A DNA stretch of 64,000 nt. Origin: an uncultured Gammaproteobacteria bacterium. GTDB lineage: Bacteria > Pseudomonadota > Gammaproteobacteria > UBA4575. The position numbers were made by a program, and so were the translations under genes. The notes under the pieces were generated by a model. It was given only the letters and a program-made list of their open reading frames with translations. It did no database searches and was not told where the DNA came from. This document shows, in pieces, positions 45,301-55,628 of this stretch; within the stretch, counting starts at the first letter, position 1, and each line of letters opens with the position of its first letter. The stretch lies in contig OX638335.1 of NCBI GenBank assembly GCA_951812785.1, positions 571,630 to 635,629 of the forward strand, written 5' to 3'.

Positions 45301-45360
45301 ACAGCGTTCTTTGTCGAAAGAATATTCAAGTGTCTCCTTTACCAGTTTTTGGGCGCTGAT
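42316..45360 (-). pseudogene. Eco57I-type DNA methyltransferase, multiply frameshifted
   Basis: Read across at least six frames the sequence matches one class II N6-adenine methylase/specificity protein of about 1000 residues. From the N-terminus: SAQKLVKETLEYSFDKERC, RNFVAKYLKGSRGD, AFVAPNNEDWRFSLVKMEY, GTYYTPREIVHYMCQ, SAM motif I VCDPAVGFGAFPVGMM, catalytic motif VVIANPPYGFRN, and a C-terminal specificity domain. Breaks lie near 44767, 44590, 44365, 44030, 43770 and 43390. It is a decayed partner of the helicase just upstream. Confidence 0.85.
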
Positions 45361-45367
45361 TTTTCCA

Positions 45368-47951
45368 TTATTTGCTAATCAAGTATGCAGATAAGATAAC
45401 TTCTCGTGGCCCAGAGGTGCGGGCGTCGCTTTCGGCAATGTGGCTCTCCAGAAATTCTTTCGGAATGTTGTTTTGCAAAATGTCCAGAATTTTGAGCGGG
45501 CGCGGTGGGCTGGAGTTGATCTCCTGATTGAGTGCTGTGAGTACGGTTTTTGCTGTCTGTTTGGGCAGAGCACCCTCTTCAAGGCGGTTCATTACCCGTT
45601 TGAGGTATGCCTCATGATCGTCAGTGTATTGTCGGAAATCACGTATTGCTTTGAGTATTTTTAGGACCTGTATGCTAGCATCCTGACCGCCGCGCGGATT
45701 TTTGAGTTCCGCTTCTTCTGTCGTGGCAAAGGCAAAGGCCTCTTTGAGTTTGATTTGATCGTTGGATTTCTCGGTTGGAAAGAAGTTAAAACTGTAAATT
45801 GTGTCAAACGAGGTGTCCACCCGGTTAATGCGCCCAACGCGCTGTATGAGCCGTGTTGGGTTCCACGGAATATCATAGTTGATGACTACATTGGAGCGGT
45901 GCAGGTTTACACCCTCAGACAGCACTTCTGTTGTGATAAGGATTCTGTAATCATCCTTAGGAAGGCGTACACGGGCATCAAAATTTTCAATCACTTTTTC
46001 CCGCGTAGCTATGCTTGAAGCACCAGTGAAGGCGATTACTCCTGCCTGCGGCGAGACTGTAGCGGACTGGTCATTCGTGAGTTTATTTTTAAGTTCCTCG
46101 GTGAGATATTCGGCGGTCTCTTTGGATTCGGTAAAGACGATGAGCTTGTTCTTCTTCAAAACGGAACGGGTTGAGAGTAGTTTGATAAAAGAAAGCAGTT
46201 TCGGGTCACGCTTTAAGCCACGCCAAAGTCGTTGAATGTCCTTAGAGTATTTTAAGGTCGTTTTCCAAGTCTTTTTTCAGTTCGTCAGTGAAATCGTTTG
46301 CCGGATACTTCCGTGCTTTGTCGGTTTCTAACAGTGTTTGGATTGCATTCTCATCATCATTGTCCAGAAACTCAAAGATTTTATTGGCGTACTTTTTGCT
46401 GACATAGACATTGCCTTCATTCAGTTCATTGAGGAATAGTTCATAATTCAAGATGAAACGTTCAACGGTGTTGCGGAAGGCGTAAAAACTGCTTTCCAGT
46501 CGCTTGATGAGCAAAATTTTCATAAAACGACCCAGGTTTTTCTGCGACTGTATCTCAAACTGCTCCGGCTCGTTCTCGCCTTTGTAGTAGAGTAGAGGCG
46601 TATAACGGGCGTAGTGAAATTCTTGGGTAATAAGTTTGATAGTTTTGTTGAATACGTCGCTTTCTTTCTCGTTGAGCTGATAGAAAGCAGCCTCTGGATT
46701 TTCCACTTTGGGAAACTTGAGCTTTTGGTTTTTGAGATCGTCGGCAAAATAACTTTCAATTTCTTTTCTGGTACGCCGTACCATGAGGTACTTCAAAACG
46801 GATTCACGAATTTTCCCTGCATTTTCTTTTGCGGTTTGGAATAATTTGATTTGGCTCAAAATATCCTTCGGTGTGTTGTTGAGCGGGGTTGCTGTTACCA
46901 GCACGACCCGCTTGCCGCGACAAATCTGTGCCAGTTTTTCGTAGATAACATTTGATTCGGTGCGCCTCGTCTATAAAAACATTTTTGTATTTTTCCGTAC
47001 CACGTTTTATAAGCTGTTCTAATTTTCCGAGCGATTCATGGTCAGCAGGCACACGGAAATCTGAAAATACATTGACCCAAGACCCAGGGTTGGCTTTCTC
47101 CAGTAACACGGGTGGAGCCAAAACGAGTGTTCGCCCGTCAAGTTGGCTTGCAAGCATCGCCGATACATAGGTTTTACCAAGCCCCACGACATCAGAGATG
47201 AAAACACCACCGTATTCTTCCAAAATCTTTTTGGCATTCAAAACGGCCTGTTCCTGATATTCCAACTGCTTAAACTCGGACGGGGCATATTTGAAAAATA
47301 CTTCATCGGTTTGGCGGAGATCATCTTTGAAGTATTCGTAGAGGAATTTGAGATATAGCTGATAGGGCGTGATGGTGTTATTGAGCCATGTTTTTTTCTG
47401 AATGGTTTGAACGTATGTATCTCTTATATCCACTGCCTCTTCCCAGAGGCCTTCAAATTTTTGCTTGGCAAATTCGTAATCGGTCCTTGACTTGAGTTCG
47501 ATGTTGAATTCCAGATTATCGACCAAACCAGACTGTGTGAAATTACTTGAGCCAGTGATGACGCGACCAACATCGCGGTCGCTTTCAAGAAAAGACATGA
47601 TATAGCGCTTGGCGTGGATGTTTTCTGTGGGGTACGCCTTAATTTCTAACTTGCCACATTGTAGCCATTCAAGAAATTGTGTTACACCATCCTCAACTTT
47701 TTTGCTGTCTTCAGCCTGTGCGCCATTTCGCCGACGAGCATGTTGGAAAAATGCGCTTTGGTTTCCGCATGGGAAAATTGAAGCCTCTGCTGTTGCGCTT
47801 GCTTTATAAAGTCGAGGGTTTGCCTGCTGGTGCTGATACCGATGAGGATTCTAATTTTCTTCGTTTTTTCCAGCGATTTGTAGAGTGCGTGGAAACCGCT
47901 GGTGTAAAAATAACCGACGAGAGCATTAAAAATTCAGTGTCTTTAATTAAC
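45368..47951 (-). pseudogene. PLD-SNF2 helicase of the decayed R-M system
   Basis: An N-terminal PLD domain (ENIHAKRYIMSFLES and VGRVITGSSNFTQSGLV) is followed by SNF2-type helicase motifs: GVFISDVVGLGKTYV (Walker A), NVFIDEAHRI, LVTATPLNNTPKD, and in the second half LIVFTESKETAEYL, TTEVLSEGVNLHRS and RLIQRVGRINRVD. At least two frameshifts break it (near 46930 and 46240-46160). Its first 60 or so residues are missing, cut by the IS481-like left end at 47952. It pairs with the Eco57I-like methylase. Confidence 0.85.
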
Positions 47952-48151
47952 TGTAATAGTTCAGACCCGATCTGACAATTAGCAATCCGCAAGAGTTGCA
48001 AAAGCGAGAGTTACCCGTTTTGATAAAGGTGTTGAAATCTTTAAATCAAACCAAAAAGGCAGGTAACTCTCATGCTTGATACTAACAATCCAATCCTTAA
48101 ACACAAGGCGGGCTTGCCCAACTTAGCAGAAGAACTGGGCAACGTATCTAG
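47952..48151 (+). mobile_element. 200-bp left-end fragment of the IS481-like element
   Basis: It starts TGTAATAGTTCAGACCCGAT, includes the leader hairpin and the transposase N-terminus MLDTNNPILKHKAGLPNLAE, and stops at GTATCTAG, just as the copy at 7762-7961 does. It truncates the PLD-helicase gene. Confidence 0.85.
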
Positions 48152-48211
48152 TGACCAGTATACATTATCTGACCCCAGGAATCAAGGGTTATCGCAAAAA
48201 ATAATCATTCT

Positions 48212-48245
48212 AGGGTCAATTAAGTATATAATTCCCTAAATTTAT
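48212..48245. repeat. Right inverted repeat of the decayed R-M block
   Basis: ATTCTAGGGTCAATTAAGTA and TATAATTCCCTAAA form the reverse complement of the repeat at 42037. A further TCTGACCCCAGGAATC lies just to its left. Confidence 0.6.
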
Positions 48246-48259
48246 TTTACTCCAAAATC

Positions 48260-50008
48260 ATGTCTCAAGACAATTTTAGTAAGTATATGCTGACTGTGGT
48301 GCTGGCCACTATCATTTCTGGCTGTGCAACGGCACCTTCTTCCTCGGGCTCTGATGGAGCTGAGGAATCCTTTAACGATCAAGCAGCCATTAGCTCACCT
48401 GTTAACGATGTTCGTTACGATGATATCAGTGAAGTGATGTATGAAGTATTAACCGGTGAGTTGTCTGGCAAGCTTGGTGATCTTGAAAGTTCTAAGCAAG
48501 CTTATAGCCGTGCTAGCGAACTAAGTGATGATCCACAAGTAATCGAGCGAGCAATGAGAATTGCCATTTTTGCGAAGGATTGGCCGCTTGCATTGAAAAT
48601 TGCACATCGATGGTCAGACGTCTTAAATGGAAATATTGAAGCTCAACAAGTGTTGGGCGTTTTGTATTTGCGCCAAGGTGATGTTGATTCTTCAGAAAAA
48701 TATTTCAGTAAAGTAATGAGTGCTGCAGAAGATTCACCCAGTCAAGGTTACAACATAGTTGCAGCAACCTTGGCGCGTGTTGAAAATGTCGATACTAGCC
48801 TTGCGTTAATGGGTCGATTAGTGGCAAAAAACTTTTCTAATCCATACGGACATCTTTCATATGCCAACTTAGCAATGAAAGCAAAGCAATATCAATTGGC
48901 AATTGATCAGAGTGAGCTCGCGCTAGGTTTTAAGCCTGATCTTTCTGAAGCAAGAGTGTTACGTGCCAGAGTGTTAAGTTTAATAGGTGACCACGAAGCC
49001 GCTTTTGTGGAAATGCAGAACTTAGTTGATGCTGATGCGCAAAATTTTGATCTGCGTTTGGGTTATGCGCGTATGTTGCTGCAAGCTGAACAATTCAATG
49101 AAGCAGGCAAACAGTTTGAGGTATTGCTGGATCAGCGTCCTGGCGATCCAGACATTACTTATATGTTGGGTCTTACTTATGTTCAAGCAGAACAGTATTC
49201 TCAAGCAAAACAATATTTCCATTCACTAATTGATGATAATCGTCGTCTAGATGAATCAAATTATTATCTTGCACGTATTTATGAAGAGTTAAGTGAATCA
49301 GATAAAGCGGTAGAGTATTATCAGGAAGTTGCTTATGGGGACTTGTATCTAGAAGCAGTAATACGATTAGCTGATTTATATGTCAAAGAAAGTGGTTTGG
49401 ATAAGGCGCGCACTTACTTGAATGATGTGCGCGGAAGAGTCGATCAATCAGAGAATGTGATTCGTTTGTTCTTGGCAGAAGGTCATATTCTTCATCAGGA
49501 GAAGCAATACGATCAGGCGTATGACATATATAGCGAAGGCTTGTTGGAATTTCCAAGACATCCAGATCTTTTGTATGCGCGTGCATTAACTGCTGAGCAT
49601 ATTGATCGAGTGGACTTGTTAGAGTTAGATTTGTTAATCATTTTGCAATCTGATCCAGATCATGCAAATGCGTTAAATGCACTTGGCTATACGTTGGCTG
49701 ATCGTGGATTACGTATAGACGAAGCGCAAAAATATGTTGAACGTGCGTACGAGCTAAAACCAAATGATCCAGCAGTAATGGATAGCATGGGCTGGATTCA
49801 ATTCCGTAAAGGTAACTATGCAGAAGCAGAAAATTTTTTGCGCAAAGCTCTAAATCTGATGGATGATGCGGAAATTATCGGACATTTAGGTGAATTGCTT
49901 TGGGCGCAAGGTAATTACGAGGAGGCTAGAAATCTTCTAAGAGAAGCTATGGATAGACATCCTGATGATAGTTATATACAGAAGTTGATTAAGAAGTTTT
50001 CAGAATAA
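48260..50008 (+). CDS. TPR-repeat lipoprotein
   Basis: At 582 residues, this protein has a lipoprotein signal (LATIISGCATAPSSS, lipobox ISGC) and at least ten TPR-like helical repeats. These TPR lipoproteins occur directly before lolB in many gammaproteobacteria, and are thought to assist outer-membrane protein or lipoprotein assembly, though a firm function is lacking. The gene is in line with lolB 38 bases downstream. It is the first intact gene after the R-M block. Confidence 0.85.
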   Translation: MSQDNFSKYMLTVVLATIISGCATAPSSSGSDGAEESFNDQAAISSPVNDVRYDDISEVMYEVLTGELSGKLGDLESSKQAYSRASELSDDPQVIERAMRIAIFAKDWPLALKIAHRWSDVLNGNIEAQQVLGVLYLRQGDVDSSEKYFSKVMSAAEDSPSQGYNIVAATLARVENVDTSLALMGRLVAKNFSNPYGHLSYANLAMKAKQYQLAIDQSELALGFKPDLSEARVLRARVLSLIGDHEAAFVEMQNLVDADAQNFDLRLGYARMLLQAEQFNEAGKQFEVLLDQRPGDPDITYMLGLTYVQAEQYSQAKQYFHSLIDDNRRLDESNYYLARIYEELSESDKAVEYYQEVAYGDLYLEAVIRLADLYVKESGLDKARTYLNDVRGRVDQSENVIRLFLAEGHILHQEKQYDQAYDIYSEGLLEFPRHPDLLYARALTAEHIDRVDLLELDLLIILQSDPDHANALNALGYTLADRGLRIDEAQKYVERAYELKPNDPAVMDSMGWIQFRKGNYAEAENFLRKALNLMDDAEIIGHLGELLWAQGNYEEARNLLREAMDRHPDDSYIQKLIKKFSE

Positions 50009-50046
50009 AAATTTCAAGCGCTCTGCTTGACAAGATAATTTAATAC

Positions 50047-50688
50047 ATGATTTTTATGTTTCCGCCTATTTATTTCGCTAGAAAGCAAATTAAGCTCAGC
50101 CTGATATTGCTTCCTGTGTTGTTGCTATCTGCGTGTATCTCGACTACGCAAGCACCTCTTCCTGTTGAAGATGCTAAACAAGTGTGGGAGGCTCGCTCTA
50201 ATTATCTTTATGGGCAACAAAACTGGACGGCGCGGATGGCGCTGATTGGCAATACTAATCAACAAAAATTCAAAACTCGTGTTGTTTGGGAGCAACAAGC
50301 TGAAAATTATCAAATCAAATTGCGCAATTTTATTGGTCGTACTATCGCGATTATTGATGGGTCTGCATCGAATGTGATAGCAAAAACATCTAAAGGTCAG
50401 CGCTATCAAGGAGATGATGCAGAGGCGCTGATTAATGAATTGTTTGCTATCAACATTCCTGTCACTGGCATGCGCTATTGGTTACAAGGAATGACGTTGC
50501 CAAATGAGAAAATCGACCAGTTGACTCTGGATAATAATGGTTTGGCCAAATCATTGAGCCAACAAGGATGGAAAGTATCCTATCCGGATTATATGCAAAA
50601 CGATCCTTACAAAATGCCTAGCAAAGTGATTCTAGAATTCGAAAATATTAAGTTAACTGTCAAGATTAGTCAGTGGACACTTCAATAA
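50047..50688 (+). CDS. lolB: Outer-membrane lipoprotein receptor LolB
   Basis: LolB accepts lipoproteins from LolA and inserts them in the outer membrane. The protein has a lipobox (LLLSACISTT), WTARMALIGN near residue 57, typical of the LolB start of the barrel, and QQGWKVSYPDYM near the end. Length 213 is normal. It overlaps the start of ispE by 16 bases. The neighbours (TPR lipoprotein, ispE) are as usual. Confidence 0.9.
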   Translation: MIFMFPPIYFARKQIKLSLILLPVLLLSACISTTQAPLPVEDAKQVWEARSNYLYGQQNWTARMALIGNTNQQKFKTRVVWEQQAENYQIKLRNFIGRTIAIIDGSASNVIAKTSKGQRYQGDDAEALINELFAINIPVTGMRYWLQGMTLPNEKIDQLTLDNNGLAKSLSQQGWKVSYPDYMQNDPYKMPSKVILEFENIKLTVKISQWTLQ

Positions 50689-51518
50689 GCTGGTTGGCAC
50701 CAGCTAAAATTAATCTGTTTCTGCATATCACTGGGCGGCGTGATGATGGTCTGCATGAATTACAAACAGCATTTCAGTTTGTGGATTTATGCGATCAACT
50801 TCAGTTCGCACCAAGGCAGGATGCTCAAATAATACGTACCATAGACATTGCGGGTATTTCTAGCGAAGAGGATTTATCTCTACGTGCTGCTTCATTGTTG
50901 CAAAAAGTGGCGCAAGAGAGACAAGGTGTCGATATCACCTTAACTAAATATATACCTATGGGTGGCGGCTTGGGTGGCGCCAGCTCAGATGCGGCTACTA
51001 CCTTGCTAGTATTGAATAAAATGTGGTCAATTAATGCTAGTGAAGATGAATTAGCGGAGTTAGGCAGGCAATTAGGAGCGGATATTCCAGTGTTTGTACG
51101 CGGTCATGCTGCTTGGGCAGAAGGGGTAGGTGAACAATTAACACCCATGGAAATGGAAGAATGCTGGTATTTGATAATAAATGCAGGAATTCATGTCTCA
51201 ACTGGGCAAATGTTTGCGTATTCGCAATTGACACGTAATAGTCCCCAGATCACAATATGCCCCCCTAAACCGGGGAGGTTCGGAAATGTTTTTGAGCCAG
51301 TAGTTAGAGCTCAGCACCCGAAGATTGATTCGGTTTTTGATTGGTTAGGTAATTACAGTGATCCATTCCTGACAGGGACTGGGGGATGTGTAATCGCCGC
51401 TTTCGCAGATAAAAGTTCCGCTGTCGAGATACAATCCCGGTGTCCAGAAGGGATGACAGCGTATGTAGCGCAAGCAAGAAATACATCGCCATTGAAAACT
51501 CAGTTACATACTGGTTAG
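50673..51518 (+). CDS. ispE: 4-diphosphocytidyl-2-C-methyl-D-erythritol kinase IspE
   Basis: IspE phosphorylates CDP-methylerythritol in the non-mevalonate isoprenoid pathway. WLAPAKINLFLHITGRRDDG at the start and the GHMP motif PMGGGLGGASSDAATTLL near residue 92 are diagnostic, as is LTGTGGCVIAAF at the end. It starts at a GTG inside lolB. Length 281 is typical. Confidence 0.95.
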   Translation: MDTSISWLAPAKINLFLHITGRRDDGLHELQTAFQFVDLCDQLQFAPRQDAQIIRTIDIAGISSEEDLSLRAASLLQKVAQERQGVDITLTKYIPMGGGLGGASSDAATTLLVLNKMWSINASEDELAELGRQLGADIPVFVRGHAAWAEGVGEQLTPMEMEECWYLIINAGIHVSTGQMFAYSQLTRNSPQITICPPKPGRFGNVFEPVVRAQHPKIDSVFDWLGNYSDPFLTGTGGCVIAAFADKSSAVEIQSRCPEGMTAYVAQARNTSPLKTQLHTG

Positions 51519-51559
51519 AGGTCTTGCTTAAAAATACTAGTGAGAGTTAGAAAAATAAT

Positions 51560-51634
51560 TGGGCCGTCGCCAAGTGGTAAGGCACGGGGTTTTGATCTCC
51601 GCATTCGTAGGTTCGAGTCCTACCGGCCCAGCCA
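51560..51634 (+). tRNA. tRNA-Gln (TTG anticodon)
   Basis: 75 bases fold as a complete tRNA: acceptor TGGGCCG with CGGCCCA, anticodon loop TTTTGAT (anticodon TTG), T arm GTAGG-TTCGAGT-CCTAC and encoded GCCA end. It lies between ispE and prs, a frequent arrangement in gammaproteobacteria. Confidence 0.97.
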
Positions 51635-51660
51635 AATTTATCAAGTATAGTGGGATTAGC

Positions 51661-52635
51661 GTGACACAGGGCAACGGAAAATACGACGACAGTCGCTTAA
51701 TGGTGTTTACTGGTAATGCCCATCCTGAATTAGCCCGCGATATAGTTGAGAAGTTGAATATTCCGCCGGGAAAAGCCATGATTAGCTCGTTTAGTGACGG
51801 CGAGGTTCAAGTCGAAATTCAAGAAAACGTGCGTGGCCGCGATGTATTTGTATTGCAGCCAACAGGAATGCCGACTAACCATAACATCATGGAATTGTTG
51901 ATAATTGTGGATGCATTGAAGCGCGCGTCAGCTGATCGAATTACCGCAGTGATTCCATACTTCGGTTACTCACGCCAAGACCGCAGAGTACGTTCTACGC
52001 GTGTACCAATCTCTGCTAAAGTGGTTGCAAATTTAATTTCTAACACAGGTGCGGATCGTGTGTTAACAGTTGATTTGCATGCAGATCAAATCCAAGGATT
52101 TTTTGATGTGCCGGTAGATAACGTATATGCATCACCTGTATTGCTAGGTGACATATATAAACAAAAGTATTCAAACCTGATCGTGGTATCGCCTGATGTG
52201 GGTGGAGTAGTACGCGCTCGTGCAGTAGCAAAACGATTAGATGATGCGGATTTAGCTATTATTGATAAACGACGTCCGCAGGCCAATGTTGCGCAAGTTA
52301 TGCATATTATTGGTGAAGTGAAAGATAAAACCTGTGTGATTGTCGATGACTTGGTCGATACAGCCGGCACGCTTTGTAAGGCCGCACAGGCATTGAAAGA
52401 ACATGGAGCCAAGGCTGTCATTGCTTATGCTACTCATCCAGTATTGTCGGGGAATGCAATAAAAAATATTGAGAGCTCAGTGTTAGATGGTTTGGTTGTT
52501 ACTGATACTATCCCGCTTAGAGAAGAAGCGCTTAACTGTAGTCGTATCAGGCAACTAAAAGTCTCAGGGTTGCTAGCAGAGACTATACGAAGAATTAGTG
52601 ACGAAGAGTCAGTTAGTACTCTATTTATGGATTAA
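51661..52635 (+). CDS. prs: Ribose-phosphate pyrophosphokinase
   Basis: Prs makes PRPP from ribose-5-phosphate and ATP for nucleotide, His and Trp synthesis. Key motifs: [12 protein letters not shown] at the start, [19 protein letters not shown] (ATP site), [11 protein letters not shown] and the PRPP loop [15 protein letters not shown] take the GTG at 51661 as start, giving 324 residues; the ATG at 51700 lacks a ribosome site but would also give a normal length. It lies directly behind tRNA-Gln. Confidence 0.95.
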   Translation: MTQGNGKYDDSRLMVFTGNAHPELARDIVEKLNIPPGKAMISSFSDGEVQVEIQENVRGRDVFVLQPTGMPTNHNIMELLIIVDALKRASADRITAVIPYFGYSRQDRRVRSTRVPISAKVVANLISNTGADRVLTVDLHADQIQGFFDVPVDNVYASPVLLGDIYKQKYSNLIVVSPDVGGVVRARAVAKRLDDADLAIIDKRRPQANVAQVMHIIGEVKDKTCVIVDDLVDTAGTLCKAAQALKEHGAKAVIAYATHPVLSGNAIKNIESSVLDGLVVTDTIPLREEALNCSRIRQLKVSGLLAETIRRISDEESVSTLFMD

Positions 52636-52679
52636 AGAAGCACTAGCTATTATTGCTAGGGTTACTTTGAGTTGTGGAG

Positions 52680-52703
52680 ACACTGGTCGCAAGTGTGTGT
52701 TTT
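52680..52703 (+). terminator. Candidate terminator after prs
   Basis: ACACT pairs with AGTGT around GGTCGCA, followed by GTG and seven T's. The stem is short. It lies between prs and the rplY ribosome site. Confidence 0.4.
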
Positions 52704-52731
52704 TTTATTTTAAATATTTAGGAGAAATTAA

Positions 52732-53388
52732 ATGAGCATCGATTTTAGTTTAGATGCCGAGCCGCGTAGTGATTTAGGGAAAGGTGCGAGCCGCCGCCTA
52801 CGTCGTACTGGCCGTGTACCTGCCATACTTTATGGCGCAGGTGTTGACCCAGAGAACATTTCTTTGGATCCTAATAAAATTAGGCATAATTTGGAAAACG
52901 AAGCGTTTTATTCGCATATTCTGACTGTTAATCTAGAAGGCAAAAAGCAAAAAGTAATTTTGCGTGATTTACAACGCCATCCTGCCAAGCCTGTGATTCT
53001 TCATGTGGACTTTTTACGTGTGAGTGATGACCAAGAAATCAGTATTCATGTGCCGTTACACTTTATTGGTGAAGATGTTTGCCATGGTGTGAAGATGGAA
53101 GGTGGTCAGATTAGTCACCAGATCACAGAAGTAGAAGTGTCTTGTTTACCTAAGAATATTCCTGAGTTCATTGAAGTGGATCTCACTGAACTGCATCTTG
53201 GTGATTCTATCCACCTAACAGAAATGAAATTACCAAAAGGCATTGTTCTGACTGCATTAACACATGGTGAAGGTCATGATCAGCAAGTAGTGAACGTTCA
53301 TGCAACTAAGGTAGTTGAAGAAGGGCTAACCGATGCGCCTGATGCTCCTGAGACTGAAGGCGACGACAAGCCTGCTGAAGGCGAGTAG
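52732..53388 (+). CDS. rplY: Ribosomal protein L25 (long CTC-type form)
   Basis: L25 binds 5S rRNA. The N-terminal domain has [20 protein letters not shown], and the C-terminal TL5/CTC domain ends in an acidic tail, giving 218 residues, longer than E. coli L25 (about 94). A good ribosome site (AGGAG) precedes the ATG. It lies between prs and pth as in many Proteobacteria. Confidence 0.95.
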   Translation: MSIDFSLDAEPRSDLGKGASRRLRRTGRVPAILYGAGVDPENISLDPNKIRHNLENEAFYSHILTVNLEGKKQKVILRDLQRHPAKPVILHVDFLRVSDDQEISIHVPLHFIGEDVCHGVKMEGGQISHQITEVEVSCLPKNIPEFIEVDLTELHLGDSIHLTEMKLPKGIVLTALTHGEGHDQQVVNVHATKVVEEGLTDAPDAPETEGDDKPAEGE

Positions 53389-53424
53389 TGCTTTAGTAAA
53401 CCTCAATTAAATGAAGCATTAATT

Positions 53425-54015
53425 GTGGCGGGCATTACCCCGATTCAGTTGATTGTTGGTTTAGGCAATCCTGGAGATCAATACACCTCAACCCGGCATA
53501 ACGCCGGGTTTTGGTTTTTAGATCAGCTTGCACGTCGTCACCAAGCAAATTTTAGAAATGAGTCGAAATTCAAAGCTGAAGTTGCCTTATTTGAATATGA
53601 GGGTAAGCGTGTGTGGTTAATTAAACCCACCACCTTTATGAATCTTAGCGGAGAATCTCTTGGTTCTTTTGCCAAGTATTATCAAATAGCGCCCGAGAAC
53701 ACCTTAGTTGTTCATGATGAACTAGATTTGCCCGTAGGCACGTCCAGATTTAAGTGGGCAGGTGGGCATGGAGGTCATAATGGGATACACGACATCTTCA
53801 AACATTTTGCTAAAGACTTTTGGCGTTTGCGCGTGGGTGTTGGTCATCCTGGGAATAAAGATCAAGTGCTGTCATTTGTGATGAAAGCACCTTCCAGTAA
53901 AGAGCAGAGCTTTATTGATGACTCGTTAGATCGAGTGATAGAGACAATGCCTGATGTGTTAGCAGGCGATATGGAAGCGGCAATGCGTTCGCTACATAAA
54001 AAGCCAAACGAATAA
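53425..54015 (+). CDS. pth: Peptidyl-tRNA hydrolase
   Basis: Pth frees tRNA from dropped-off peptidyl-tRNA. LIVGLGNPGDQYTSTRHNAG with the catalytic His (RHNAGF), KPTTFMNLSGESL and VHDELDLPVG, GGHGGHNGIHDI are the conserved motifs. It starts at a GTG. Length 196 is normal. It follows rplY by 36 bases and precedes ychF by 25, so probably one operon. Confidence 0.95.
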   Translation: MAGITPIQLIVGLGNPGDQYTSTRHNAGFWFLDQLARRHQANFRNESKFKAEVALFEYEGKRVWLIKPTTFMNLSGESLGSFAKYYQIAPENTLVVHDELDLPVGTSRFKWAGGHGGHNGIHDIFKHFAKDFWRLRVGVGHPGNKDQVLSFVMKAPSSKEQSFIDDSLDRVIETMPDVLAGDMEAAMRSLHKKPNE

Positions 54016-54040
54016 TATGAAGCATTGAGCAGGGCATATT

Positions 54041-55132
54041 ATGGGGTTTAAATGTGGAATTGTTGGTTTGCCCAACGTGGGAAAATCAACCTTATTTAAT
54101 GCGTTAACACGCGCAGAAATTGCTGCTGAGAATTATCCTTTTTGCACCATTGAGCCTAACGTTGGCATGGTGCCTGTGCCGGACACTCGCTTAAATCAGC
54201 TGGCAAATATTGCCAAATCGGAAAAATTAATTCCCACAGTCATGGAGTTTGTGGATATTGCAGGACTAGTCGCCGGTGCGTCTAAAGGTGAGGGCTTAGG
54301 CAATCAGTTTCTTGCAAACATTCGTGAGACCGATGCCACTGCACATGTAGTGCGTTGCTTTGAAGATGACGATGTTGTGCATGTCAATGGTAAAATAGAC
54401 CCATTAAGCGACGTTGAAATCATCAATACAGAATTGATTCTGGCAGATTTAGAATCTGTTGAGAAAAGCATGCAGCGAGTTAGTAAGTTATCCAGGTCGG
54501 GTAATAAAGATGCGCTTAGTCAGTTAGAACTCATGACGGCCTTGCGCGATCATTTGGGTGAAGGGTTAGCGGCAAGATTATTTGAAGCTGATGAAGAGCA
54601 GGAAAAAGTGCTTCATCACTTACATTTAATTACACGCAAGCCAATGATGTATATCGCCAATGTGGATGAAGGATCATTAGACAATAGTGAGCTGGCAAAT
54701 CGATTATCAGACTTTGCGAAAAAGGAGCAGGCGCAATTTGTTATTGTATGTGCGCAAATTGAAGCAGAGATTGCTCAATTAGATGATTCGGAAAGAGATG
54801 AATTTCTAGAAGATTTAGGCCTTAACGAGCCGGGGTTAAATCTGGTAATCCGCGCTGGTTATGGATTGCTTAGTTTGCAAACTTTCTTCACAGCCGGCCC
54901 CAAAGAAGCACGAGCATGGACAGTGCTGCAAGGTGCGAGTGCATCTCAAGCAGCAGGCCGCATCCACACGGATTTTGAAAAAGGCTTTATACGAGCAGAA
55001 GTCGTCGCTTTTGCAGACTATATAGCAGGCAATGGTGAACAGGGCGCTAAAGATGCCGGGAAATGGCGCTTAGAGGGGAAGGACTACATCATGCAGGAAG
55101 GTGACGTCGTACATTTCCGCTTTAACGTTTGA
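54041..55132 (+). CDS. ychF: Ribosome-binding ATPase YchF (OLA1 family)
   Basis: YchF is a conserved Obg-like ATPase that binds ribosomes and affects stress responses. Features are [18 protein letters not shown] (P-loop), [13 protein letters not shown] (switch I), [19 protein letters not shown] (G3), and a C-terminal TGS domain ending [15 protein letters not shown]. Length 363 matches. It is the last gene of the housekeeping block. Confidence 0.96.
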   Translation: MGFKCGIVGLPNVGKSTLFNALTRAEIAAENYPFCTIEPNVGMVPVPDTRLNQLANIAKSEKLIPTVMEFVDIAGLVAGASKGEGLGNQFLANIRETDATAHVVRCFEDDDVVHVNGKIDPLSDVEIINTELILADLESVEKSMQRVSKLSRSGNKDALSQLELMTALRDHLGEGLAARLFEADEEQEKVLHHLHLITRKPMMYIANVDEGSLDNSELANRLSDFAKKEQAQFVIVCAQIEAEIAQLDDSERDEFLEDLGLNEPGLNLVIRAGYGLLSLQTFFTAGPKEARAWTVLQGASASQAAGRIHTDFEKGFIRAEVVAFADYIAGNGEQGAKDAGKWRLEGKDYIMQEGDVVHFRFNV

Positions 55133-55188
55133 CGCCAACCAGGTCAAATATCCTTAGAATAAAATATTTTCAGTTGCTATAAATAATC

Positions 55189-55581
55189 ATGATAAATATA
55201 AAAGTATGTGTGCTGAGTCTTTTGCTTGCAGGTAATTTTCTTTATTCAGTGAACGCATGTGATACGTCACGCATGCTTGCGGTGACGGCAACGGCATATA
55301 CCTCATCAGTTGACGAAACAGATTCTACGCCAACAATTGCTGCTTGGGGCGATCGCTTGAAACCAGGTATGAGAGTGATTGCGGTATCAAGAGACTTACT
55401 TGCAATGGGCTTAACTCGTGGTGCGATAGTGCAGGTAGAAGGTGTTGATAAACCCTTCGTTGTGCTTGATAAAATGAATAAGCGCTGGACAAAGAAAGTC
55501 GATATTTATATGGGTTTTGATAAGCGTGCAGCATTTAATTGGGGAAAGAAGCAGGTGACTATCTGCTGGAAGTATCAATGA
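55189..55581 (+). CDS. Exported 3D-domain protein (MltA/RlpA-like barrel)
   Basis: The 130-residue protein has a signal peptide (CVLSLLLAGNFLYSVNA) and a 3D domain named for three Asp: VTATAYTSSVDETD, AWGDRLKPGMRVIAVSRDLL and VLDKMNKRWTKKVDIYMG. The 3D fold is a double-psi barrel found in MltA and in peptidoglycan-acting proteins. Its last 100 bases or so are duplicated at 56285-56396, on the far side of the beta-helix genes. Confidence 0.82.
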   Translation: MINIKVCVLSLLLAGNFLYSVNACDTSRMLAVTATAYTSSVDETDSTPTIAAWGDRLKPGMRVIAVSRDLLAMGLTRGAIVQVEGVDKPFVVLDKMNKRWTKKVDIYMGFDKRAAFNWGKKQVTICWKYQ

Positions 55582-55599
55582 ATCATATATGCATAAGTT
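55489..55599 (+). repeat. Direct repeat, copy 1 (3' end of the 3D gene)
   Basis: ACAAAGAAAGTCGATATTTA at 55489 to ATCATATAT past the stop codon at about 55590. It matches 56286-56396 with a few differences. The two copies flank the beta-helix genes. Confidence 0.8.
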
Positions 55600-55628
55600 A
55601 GCCCCGCACTCGCAGGGCTTGGTTATCA

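Noticed and set aside
51559-51660. Extension of prs upstream through the tRNA
   Set aside because: The frame is open there only because the tRNA-Gln gene contains no stop in that frame; the GTG at 51661 is the plausible start.
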